Shown: positions 13,201-23,400 of the stretch, piece by piece | How positions within the stretch are numbered: position 1 is the first letter of the stretch | Layout: every line of letters starts with the position of its first letter | Assembly: GCF_036850765.1 (NCBI RefSeq) | Contig: NC_089496.1 | Coordinates: forward strand, 53,513,613-53,577,612 | Source of the DNA: Saccopteryx bilineata | Lineage: Eukaryota; Chordata; Mammalia; Chiroptera; Emballonuridae | DNA length: 64,000 nucleotides | Reading direction: 5' to 3' | Translations under genes and position numbers: made by a program | Notes under the pieces: generated by a model | Database searches by the model: none | What the model saw: only the letters and a program-made list of their open reading frames with translations | Told to the model about the DNA's origin: nothing

Positions 13201-14281
13201 CGAATCGCTCACAGAAGGCACCAGTGAACAGGTCACAGTTGATGTCCTGAAGACTCCTAGAACCCCCGCCCTCAAAATCCCTGCCTTGCTATCTCCACCC
13301 AGCCTACACATCATGATCTTGACCCAATCTCCAGGCCTGCTCATTACAGTGACCTGCCTTAAATCAAAGCTTCACATTTCAATGAAATCTGGTCTTGTCT
13401 GCCACCCCCCCCCTCGACCCCCACCACCTAAGGAGATGCTACCAAAGGTACTGAGCTGTGAACACAGCTGTTGTGATGCTTGGGGGGGTCAGCCCTCAAG
13501 GAGGTAGAAAGTTTGCATAATATGTAGATATAGATGTAGAAAAAGACTCATGGAATATGTAAAAATAATAAATAGTTATGTTAGGGAATTGGCATTCTGT
13601 CAATGTTTCAAACCTTTCTCTCCCTCTCTCTCTCTCTCTCTCTTTATGGTATTCTTATGCAGTGAGGGCAAAGTTTATCCCAATCAATAACGAAGAATTC
13701 ATTTCGGTCCAAGCCACCTCTGCATGTGCAAGGCTCAGACGAAGGCAAAATTGTGCAACTTGTGATTCTCTTTGTATCTTCTTTGTAGAACAGTAACAAT
13801 CCAGAGAGAAGAGACTTAGCAGGCAGAGCTGTTTCTATTTGTAATCATGCTTGCAGAATCAAAACACTGATGAGCTCAGCTGTAATGAAAATCACCCCCG
13901 AACGCTCTAAAACCACTTAGTGGATGTTAGGAAACAATCAGGAGGACATCGATGCTGGCCTTTAAATGGGTTCCGGTTTTTCATGGGACAGAGGCTTGCT
14001 CGGCATTGAGTTACATAAATGTCTTAAATCTAGCAGAGCATAGGCGCACCTCACACAGTTAAAAGCCAGGCTTTAGGAATAGACATTTTGTAGTCAATGT
14101 GTTTGTTTTGCAGGGTTTCTCAAATGTATTTCCTGGTGCTTGGCACTTAATCTGTTTTGTGTCAAGTTTTCTAATGCAAACAGACTTCGATGGTTTGACT
14201 TGCTAAATTGGTTCTGGTTAGATCAATTAATGGTCAGCCGTCCTGGTAAATGTCACCGTCTTGAATGATATTCAGCTATGC
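10247..14281. other. Intergenic, decayed repeat-like DNA
   Basis: AT-rich blocks at 10440-10760, 11760-12130 and 12780-12990 look like old LINE 3' UTR debris but could not be assigned to a family. 12400-12700 on the minus strand has broken frames (for example MAALPKIGENVNSLL) and might be a decayed retrocopy; its parent was not recognised. Confidence 0.4.
13616..13645. repeat. (TC)n microsatellite
   Basis: CTCTCCCTCTCTCTCTCTCT run in the intergenic region downstream of DOCK4. Confidence 0.9.
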
Positions 14282-14496
14282 CAGTGGTTCTCAACCTTTC
14301 TAATGCCGTGACCCCGCCAATACAGTTCCTCATGTTGCGGTGACCCCAAACCAAAAAATAATTTTGGTGGCTACTTCCTAACTGTAATTTTTCTACAGTT
14401 ATGATTCGGAATGTAAATACCTGATATGCATTATGTATTTTCCGATGGCTTTAGGCAACCCCGCCGGGGTTGTGACCCACAGGCTGAGAACCGCTG
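14282..14496. mobile_element. Non-autonomous hAT transposon (SPIN/OC-like), 215 bp
   Basis: The termini CAGTGGTTCTCAACC and GGCTGAGAACCGCTG are inverted repeats. The 8-bp flanks agctatgc and acctatgc match at 7 of 8 positions, as hAT insertion makes. The interior (GTTCCTCATGTTGCGGTGAC, TTTTCCGATGGCTTTAGG) is what I recall of a SPIN/OC-type hAT short element known in bats and other tetrapods; naming is from memory. It lies about 220 bp past the second DOCK4 poly(A) signal. Confidence 0.85.
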
Positions 14497-14712
14497 ACCT
14501 ATGCTGTTACCTTGTCCACCTTTGTTCTTATGGCAAAAATAAGCTTCGTAGGTAGAGGGAGAGAGAATCAACCAAGGCGCCACCACGACAAAGAAGCTTT
14601 TTTGAAAATTTCCACTACGATATAACCGAGAGATTGACACAGCCTCTGTTCCCGGTCAGGCTGTGCCGATGACAGGAAGAAAACACAAAGATATCAAGAT
14701 TAATCAGGTAAT

Positions 14713-14718
14713 TTTATT
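14713..14718 (-). terminator. DOCK4: Second poly(A) signal AATAAA
   Basis: The minus strand reads ATTAAATAAAATTACC about 115 bp beyond the first signal. The downstream sequence is less GT-rich, so this is probably a secondary or unused site. Confidence 0.4.
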
Positions 14719-14814
14719 TAATATTTACCATTCAGCAGCAACCAACAGGAACATCTGAGCTAACAATCTCTTGAGGTGTTCTGCTTATAATCGCTGCTTC
14801 AGAAATACACACAC

Positions 14815-17019
14815 ACATGATCAACTGTTTATTGCAAAAAAAATTTTTTTTTCAAATGGCTTCAAGAGCAAATAACACTGACTTATACTGTGCCCAAGCA
14901 CTAGTCAACAAATCTATTAAATTACAGAGGAAAAGGAATCAAAGAAGCTTTGTTATCTTATGTGTGTCACCTTATTTAAAAGGAAAGCCTTACTTCTTTA
15001 AAGCAACAGAAATATGGAGCTTCCTATATATATATCTCTCTCTATATATATATATATAATTTTTAAGGACGTGATTACAAACACAAAGTGTTATCAAGAG
15101 CAAAAGCTAGTTTAAGAAATTTCCGACTGCAAAAAACTTACAAGATACAAAGCTAAAATTCATATGTTCCTTTTCTCAATGGTGAATCCCTTCACTAAAC
15201 ATAAATATTTTAACATATATTAATTTTTCTGACATTCAAAATTGTAAAGTCAATATGGCAGAATTATTGTTAAAAGCACATATGTACAAATATTCTTTCT
15301 CCATACATAAAGTATTTGGCATAATTATAACACTCATACTTCATCCACAACGGTTCGCTTTTTATTTTTGTCTTTTTATTTATTTTTTTACACATAATGG
15401 TATCTCTTATTAAAATTAACCAGTTATGTACAAAAATACTCGAACATTTATTATAGAAAACCTCTATAACCAGCCTCAACAGCGTATACCTGCTGAATGG
15501 TTTCATTAAAGGGAATATAAAAAAAGTGGTCACTGCCTTCCAGGTAAGCTATCAACAACAACAACAAAAAAACACAGTTAAACTAAAATCAGCTTCCCAA
15601 CAAAAGAGGGAAAATATGGAACAGTATGATTTAAAATACAGTTCATAGCTATTGTCAATTTCGAGTGTTATAAACAGTCAGTAAAAGAAAAAGAACACAC
15701 ACACACAAAAACGAAGATACAAAATGCATGACTCCCTACAAGGTGCTCTGTTCCTACCCCTACCCCGGTGGCATCTGCCTCTCTCTCTAGAGCTAAGAGC
15801 CCGCCTTCACTACGCTAAAGCCAGACCGGCCTACAGCCGTCCCCCTGCAACCCCAGGACAGCGGGGACGGCGAGAGGTCAAGCTCCTCTGGTAAGAGCGG
15901 CTGCGAGTCAGGCGGGAGGGAGGGATCTTCCATTCTGTGCGGGATCGAAAGTCAATGCCCTCGCCTTTAGCAAGTCCTTTAGCCATTTATTCATGCTACT
16001 CCATTTTCTCCTAGGGTCCTGTTTCTCCCCTCCCCTCCCCGACACACACACACCTTCACTGAATGCTACTGATTTAATACTGTCCGGTACAGATGCCTGA
16101 ATTCTTGATAACGGGACACGTTCATGAGTGCCCGTGGGATACGTGGGTGTCTGTGCTTCTTGCGAAACAAACCCGGGGGGAGGAAACCATCTAGTGGGGG
16201 AGGGGCGGGCACAGGCTTCCAGGAAACCTTCCTCCCTGGCTCTGCTCCTGCCTCTGGCTCCGTCCTGACTCAGAGAGTAAAATCGCACCTCGGAAGGGAC
16301 ACGGGCGGCCGGACGGCGTCAAGAGGGTCGGAAGGCTTGTATCAGCCATCGCACGAAGTGGGCAGCTGTCGGGGGTCCCAAAGCAACCCCGGGGAACTGT
16401 TTCGTCTGAAGAACAAAACAATTCCTGGTCCCATCCCTCCACCCCGGAGGCATCCTGTCTACACAGCCTGCTTTGACTCCTCACCCTGATGACGGCCGTC
16501 GACCACCCTGCTCAGGCGAGGAGCCGGGAATCTCACCCCCTCGTTCCCGAAAGCCTGCTGGGGCCAGGACCCTTGCGTGGGGACGTGCCTGCACTTGAGA
16601 AGCTTGCTCAGAGTTATCGGGTATTCGGTAAAAAACATACAACATGATCACACGTCATATTGTTCGACAATACTATCTTGGTTTTTTTGTTTTTCTGTTT
16701 TTTAACATGAAGCTATGTAAAAAAAAAAAAGTGAACATAAAAAGATACAAAAGACCTCTTGATCGCCATCTACCACTTTTCAACTGAGAAAACGTTTTAG
16801 TGACAATTGAGTCACACTTCACCGGGACATCTGGTGTCGTAGGTCAGTAACTTTTAGCGTTGTGCAACATGATCATTAACAAGCAAGTTTTAATGCCATC
16901 CGGGTCGAGACAAACCTAGGCAGTTAAAGTGCCTAAACTACACGTCGTCCCCTCAACATCCGTCCTCTTCTCCGGGAAACGGCGGAGAAGAAGTCCTCGC
17001 AGGGAAACCTGGGCGCGCC
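14815..17019 (-). other. DOCK4: DOCK4 3' UTR
   Basis: Sequence after the stop codon on the minus strand. Its first part (about 15760-17019) is mixed to GC-rich, while 14830-15760 is strongly AT-rich with many AU stretches, as expected of a regulated mammalian 3' UTR. The length of about 2.2 kb agrees with the human DOCK4 3' UTR as I recall it. The 3' end is placed by the AATAAA at 14828-14833. I could not name individual microRNA sites. Confidence 0.75.
14828..14833 (-). terminator. DOCK4: Poly(A) signal AATAAA (probable main DOCK4 site)
   Basis: The minus strand reads AATAAACAGTTGATCATGTG. A CA cleavage dinucleotide lies about 10 nt downstream, followed at once by a TGTGTGTGTG downstream element (14806-14818). 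This is a complete mammalian polyadenylation site. Confidence 0.7.
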
Positions 17020-17460
17020 TCACAACTGGGAGACCTTCCGTGGGAGCGGCCTGGGCCGCGGGCCGGCCTCGGTCCTCCTGGTCCCGTTCTCCAGGTGGCC
17101 GGGGCGCGGGGTCGGAGGCTTGGGGGGCAGGGCGGGCGGCTCGGGCGGGGCCGGGATGGACAGGCCGTGAGGCAGCGGCACCGGGCGCCGCAGAGTCCGC
17201 TCGTAGACGCTGTAGGGCGGCGGCGTCTTGCTGTCCCTGCGCGCGGGCTCCTCGGGCCCCCCGTAGCCGGAGGACCCCGGCCCCGGCCCTGGCGTGGACG
17301 GCTCGGGCGCCTGGCTCTCGAAGCCCGAGGTCTCCGAGGTGCTGCACCGGCTGAGCGAGGAGATGCCGCTGCTGTAGCTGCCCGACAGGACGGGGGAGTT
17401 GGAGAGCAGCCCCGGGGAGTGGTGCTCCACGGGCGAGGGCGTGAAGGACTGCCCGGGGCC
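17020..17460 (-). CDS. DOCK4: DOCK4 terminal coding exon, SH3-binding tail and stop
   Basis: The acceptor GCCTGACCAG|GGC starts 441 bp encoding residues 603-748 and TGA at 17020-17022. Conserved blocks are QSFTPSPVEHHSPGL, SYSSGISSLSRCSTSETSGF, TPPPYSVYERTLRRPVPLPH, PPALPPKP (residues 710-717, a class of SH3 ligand) and RPRPLPRKVSQL at the end. Between them the human residues I recall are replaced mainly by Pro, Gly and Ala (for example STPGPGPGSSGYGGPEEPARR), with very high CpG and GC content. No frameshift or stop is seen. Confidence 0.97.
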   Translation of the reverse strand, partial: GPGQSFTPSPVEHHSPGLLSNSPVLSGSYSSGISSLSRCSTSETSGFESQAPEPSTPGPGPGSSGYGGPEEPARRDSKTPPPYSVYERTLRRPVPLPHGLSIPAPPEPPALPPKPPTPRPGHLENGTRRTEAGPRPRPLPRKVSQL

Positions 17461-20400
17461 CTGGTCAGGCGGCAAAGGAGACAGAGGAGGAAGAGAGGGG
17501 GGCCGGGGGCACCAGCCATCAGGCCCTGCGGCGAGCTCCACGTGCACCCCACCCACCGAATGCAGACGCTGAAACCCCATCCCCTGGACCCCCAGATGGG
17601 GCTGCGTTTGGGGACAGGTCACCTTAAAACAAGGCCCTGGCCGGTTGGCTCAGTGGTGGAGCGTCAGCCTGGCATGCAGTGGTCCCGGGTTCGATTCCCG
17701 ACCAGGGTACACCGGAGAAGCGCCCATTTGCTTCTCCCCCCCTCCCCCCCTCCTTCCTCTCTGTCTCTCTCTTCCCCTCCCGCAGCCGAGGCTCCATTGG
17801 AGCAAAGATGGCCCGGGCGCTGGGGATGGCTCCTTGGCCTCTGCCCCAGGCACTAGAGTGGCTCTGGTCGTGGCAGAGCAACGCCCCGGAGGGGCAGAGC
17901 ATCGCCCCCTGGTGGGCAGAGCATCGGCCCCTGGTGGGCGTGCCGGGTGGATCCCGGTTGGGCGCATGCGGGAGTCTGTCTGACTGTCTCTCCCCGTTTC
18001 CAGCTTTAGAAAAATACAAAAGAACAAAACAAACAAAAAACGAGGCCCTATGGTGAGCACTGATTGAATCTGACTGTTGTCCTCGGGAGACAGGGAAACT
18101 CAGACACACGAAACACCAAAGGCACACGCAACACGGAGAAGAAAGGCCACCGTGGGACGTGGGGAGAAGGTGGCTGGAGAGACGCCGAGCCCTGCAGCAC
18201 CCTGATCTTGCCCTGGCCACCTCCAGAACAGTAAGAACAGAACTTCCCTCGTTTAAGTCAGATTTCCGGCGTTTCACCAGAACCGGACACGCTGGCAGCC
18301 ACAGTTCAGTGCCTGTAGAGCTCCTGACGCGCCCAGGGGCTTGTTCCCTCGGACGGGTCACGGCGCCCACCAGACCACACGGGCACTGCACCCGCCTCCC
18401 TCCCTCCCTCACTCATGTCCGCGGTCTAGCCCCCGCTCACATCCAACCGAATGTGCTAGTTCCCTGACTGGTGCGTCTCAAGGACAGCGAGCCCTCAGAG
18501 GCGCTCTGTGCAGAGAGGGAGCCCCTGCGGAAGGCCGCCCAGGACGGGTTCCTTCAGAACTTTCAAAGCCTATCGGGGCGCTCAAGTCTGACAGTAAAAG
18601 AACGGAGGGGACTTTGTTAGCCTGTGGTTTTTTGTTTGTTTGTTTGTTTGCTCATCAGATAATGGCCCGGACATCTAATGTCCTATAGAACACGAGGATC
18701 TATAGTAGAAATGTTACTCTGGGCTCACTTTACCACTCGGTCTCTCTTCTGAAATAAATTAACGCTGGTGGACACAAGTCCTTCCATTGAGCGGGAGCCT
18801 AAGATTAAGCCTGGTCGACTGAGAGACCCTAAGTCACTGTTGTTCTTGTAAAAAAATTAGACCCCAAGTTCCAGATAAGTTCAGCGTTCTCCAGACAGGG
18901 TCGACCCCATCATTTAATTGCCGGAAAAAAACCCTGTCTCCCTTTCAGGTGGCGAGCTGCTCTCTGATCACAGCGGATTCACAGGGGTTCCTTCAAAATC
19001 AGTGGCAGAGCACCCCCCGCCTGTGACCCAGGTGCCCCAACGCTGACTAACGCTGTGTCCACGCTCTCCTCAGTCCCCGCCCGGAGAGGGGTGGCCCCAG
19101 GAAGGAGGACCAGCGGTAACACCTGCAGGTCTGCTAACGAGGGCTGCTGGTCGCTCCTTCAAACAGCCTCATCCTGTAGGAGTTTTTAGGAAAAAAAAAA
19201 GTCTCTAAGACTTGCCTTATTCCTGCTCCGCGAAGTGAGGCTGACCACTGCAGGGACTCAGAACCTAGCAGCACATGGGGGCTCATGGGGAACGTGGGGC
19301 AGTCCCAGCTGCGTAGCCCATACGGTCCTGGGGACGTTCTCGTTAACAGCCGCCGCGCAGAACCACGGCAGAACCGGCGAGAAAGGGGCGCCCACCCGCG
19401 GAGTTCTATGCCAGACACGCTGGCGGCACACACAGAATCACATCTTTGCCACTTTCTCCATATTTTTGTGGGGAGGCAGGGACCTCAATGTCTACGAGCC
19501 GTGGCCACCCTGGGTGGCTCTGGGTGGCCCGTGACCCACCCCTACGTGTCTGCGGAAGCGGAGGCGTGTTTTCCCTCCCCGTTAGGCTAGAAAGCCCTCC
19601 TCCAGAACTACAGCATGGGGGGCAGGCAGAGCCCACACCCCCGGGGGACACGCTCATTCTCTCCACCCCGTCCTGGTGTCTGGCGCAGCGGCTCTGCCCG
19701 GCCGCGTCTAGAGGGACAGACGACAGACGGACAACCCTTCCAGCCCGTCCGGCTCGGGTGGGGAGCCACCAAATACTCTTCTTTACCTGCAGCGAGGGGC
19801 TCTGCACACTGAGGGGCGGCAGGGTCTATGCATCAAGTCGGACCTTTCCAGTTTGCTCCCCGGACATTTTAAAGTTCATTTGACTGCCTTGTTACTTTGT
19901 TGTTGTTTTTACATTCATGTATTCAAGGGCCTCGGTAGCAGATAGTGAGAGAAAATAACTGGGTTTGGCCCCGCCCGTCACAATGGGGGACATCTGGCTT
20001 GGTCATGTCCAGTTAAGGTGTGTGTGTGTGTGTGTGTGATGTCCCTTAAACAAACAGGCCAGGCAGAAACGTCTGAGGAGATAGCCCTGGGACCGTATCT
20101 CCTCCCTGACTCAGCACACACCTCGCCCGTGTCTGCACACGCTCATCGGCACCCCCTGCGGACAGAGGCTGACCATCTGAGAGCAAACGGCTGGCGGCCT
20201 TCACTCGGAGGCTCCCAGAGGGAGAGCCGTGAGTGGTCTGTCCGTCCATCTTCCCCGCCCTGCCTTGTAAGTTCTCTGCCCGGTCGGGGCCACGCGAGCC
20301 CCTCCTCACTGGTGTCCGGAGGTGGGGGGTGGGGGGGCATGAGGGAAGAGGGAACACGGGACCGTCTCTGGCCTTAGTTAATAAAATACGAGTCCATACC

Positions 20401-23400
20401 TTCAGTGGGGACCGGCCGGCAGGCGAAGGGGAAAAGGACGACGTCGTGTGTCTCGCTGGTGAAGCTGGGAAGAGAGAGAGCGTTTCAGCTCAGAAAGGCC
20501 AGACGGCGGACCCCCTGCGAAGGCCCCGGGTGTCTGCAAACCCATACGGACGGTCCAGCGCACGAGGACCTCCTGGGCAAGGGTGGGGGGGAGGGACTCT
20601 AGGACCCCCGCCCAGAGGGCGGAGCTGAGGCTGGGAGGGAGTGGGAAGTCACAGTGCGTGCGTGATGCTCCAACCGCAGCGACGGGGCCCCCAACGGGTC
20701 CCACACCCCTTCCTCTTCCCCCCAGAGTCCAGGGACTCCTAAGCAGTTTCTTCTGTTTCGAAAGGTGCCCTTCGGTGAGGGGACAGGCGGCAGCCTTTGG
20801 AAGTAGCTGCTGACTTTGGCCTGAGCAGCAACGGGAAGACCCCGGTCACCCGGGCGGCGTAGACTAGGTCTGGGGGCCTCTGTCTCCTTCAGCCCCCCAC
20901 TGCCCATCCTGAACACGCCCCACACCGGCAGGAAGCCCTTAGCCCCCTCCACAGGAGAGGGGGGACGGGCTCCACGCCGCCCCCTGCTGCCCGGGCTCAG
21001 GCCTCCCCTCTGTCTGCGGGACGGGGTGAGGGGACCCTCTGGGCGGCACCGTCCCGGCAGAGACTTGCTGTTTCTCCCGGGAGGTTGTGAAGCCCCACGC
21101 CTGGGACGCTCACGGGCAGTAGGCCCGCGTGGGTCACACCCACCCTCAGGAGCAGAGCCCCTGTGGTGCCGTCCGTGCGGTGAGTGCACCCACATCTCCC
21201 GATTCCACCAACACGGGTCTCGACACTGTCAGGGCCTGTTGCTCCGTCACGAGGTGCCGTGGCCCCGGCTGTCCCCGTGAGGGCGTGTGACACACGAGGA
21301 CAACCTCAGAGAGGCCGAGGCGCAGACAGAGGACAGACAGACAGACAGTTACAGACCCCCCAACAGCGACCACAGATGAATGACAGAGGACAGACCATGA
21401 GAGCAGTCAGCACAGAACGGAGGGCGGCCACGCAGAGTCAGAGAGGTTGGGCCACCTGGGTGCCCTGCGCCCCGGGAATCAGGGAGAGAGGTCGGGCCAC
21501 CTGCGTGCCCTGGGCCCCGGGAGTCAGGGAGAGAGGTCCGTTAACACTCGGCGGGCTAGTGCGGTCCCCACCTTGCACGCTAGGGCCCGCTGCTTGTGCT
21601 TGTCATGTTCAAAGCCAGCGTCAGCTGGCCCCGCCCCTCCGCTGTGGGTATTGATCATGGGCGGAAATCACGTGTGTACAGGGAACCGGGGTCTGACCGG
21701 GACCGTATTTCTGGAGGCAAGGTGTGCTGCATGCAGCTCAAGCCCTCCTCCTCTTGACGTGGGCTTTGAGTGACACCCCAGGGGACGTGTACCCACTCAC
21801 ATCCCCAGAGATGTTTCTCTAGAAAGGAGTTCTCCCGCAAAACCTGAAATAATCCTGTCAGTCTCCTTGTCTGTAGGAACCTAACTGCCACCAACATGAC
21901 TGTGGCTTAGAACACTCTTCTCAAGTTCCCAGCTTGAGCGACACAGCAGGTTTCAATGGGAGAACACGGATGACCAGTTGGTGGCTCTGAGCCTTCCCCG
22001 GTCACAAGGTCACACTCAAGCGGACCTGCAATGAAGCCCAGGTCTTTCCTGTCCTGTTTAAAGCACTCACACGCCTTTCAACACCCACTGGTGAGGTTTA
22101 GCTTTGGCGACAACAGAACAAACTAGATTGAGTGTAGTTTATGTTAAAAAGAAAGTCACTTTTAGCCGCGGCTGCTTGGTTCTGTGGTAGAGCATTGGCC
22201 TGGCGTGTCCCGGGTTCGATTCCCGGCCAGGGCACACAGGAGAGGCGCCCATCTGCTTCTCCACCCCTCCCCCTCTCCTTCCTCTCTGTCTCTCTCTTCC
22301 CCTCCCGCAGCCAAGGCTCCATTGGAGCAAAGTTGGCCTGGGCACCAAGGATGGCTCCGTGGCCTCTGCCTCAGGCACTAGAATGGCTCTGGTTGCAACA
22401 GAGCAATGCCTTAGATGGGCAGAGCATCGCCCCCTGGTGGGCATGCCGGGTGGATCCCGGTCGGGTGCATGCGGGAGTCTGTTTGCCTCCCTGCTTCTCA
22501 CTTCAGAAAAATACAAAAAAAGAGTCACTTTTCTCTTCTTAGTTAAAAAAAAAATAGAAAGATGCTAAAATGTTGCAAATAAAACACCACCCTCCAGAGG
22601 AATCCACTGAAGGAAACAACCACATTTTCTCCTACAGTTCGGCCGTTGTGTTGGTGAAGCTTGAACACTACTCTCGAGGTACCGCGTGTGGCAAAGGCTG
22701 CCCTCCGCCAGGGCAGGTGCCGTCAGCAGCGTGGGTGGGCTCCCTCTTAATGACCGCACCACATGCAGGTCGCCCAGCAAACGGCTCGTTCGGGAGAAAA
22801 GGGGCCCTGCGTGCCGCTACAAACTCACAAAGGGAATTTCTTAAGACATTTTCAGTGGTTCTTGAAATCTACGTCCACCCTCTGAGAGACGGCTCGGATA
22901 CAGCCCTCTCCACGCCGCAGCCCGCTGGGAATGGGAGGGCAGGTGTTCCCCACAAGCCTGTCAAAGCTACAGTCAGTCCCTTCCTGGTCAGGGGCCACCG
23001 GACGCCTGGGCATCAGCACGTGGTAAGGCAGAAGAAAGCGGCTGGGTTAGCAGAGGCGGGTAGGCAGGAAGCGGTTCAGGTGAGACAGTGCTGGGCGCTG
23101 AGCAAGGTGAGAGCAGACCCCAGCTCCGGAGGGCAGTGCCCAGGAGAACGCCCCGGAGCCTGTCTATGGGGGTGACAAGGGACGGAGCCCCGTGGGAGCA
23201 CAGCAGGGGTTCAGCAAAGCGCAAACGCCCGCTAAGAGGGCGTGCCCCTCGGACCACATAGGTCCACCTCTCTCCGGGGGGAATTCACTGGCTGGGGAGT
23301 CGGCCGTAAAAATTATGTCACGAAAGGGGTTGTGCGGAGGCTTCGAGGAATACCCACCCGTCTGCGTGGGCCGGGGAGGGACAGGGGGGGAGGTGAGTTT

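Noticed and set aside
17634..17710. tRNA gene (A and B boxes present)
   Set aside because: The tRNA-like head belongs to a SINE: it is followed by the SINE body and A-rich tail, and the same head recurs at many loci.
17095..17856. 253-codon plus-strand frame over the terminal exon
   Set aside because: Antisense shadow of the GC-rich DOCK4 terminal exon running into a SINE.
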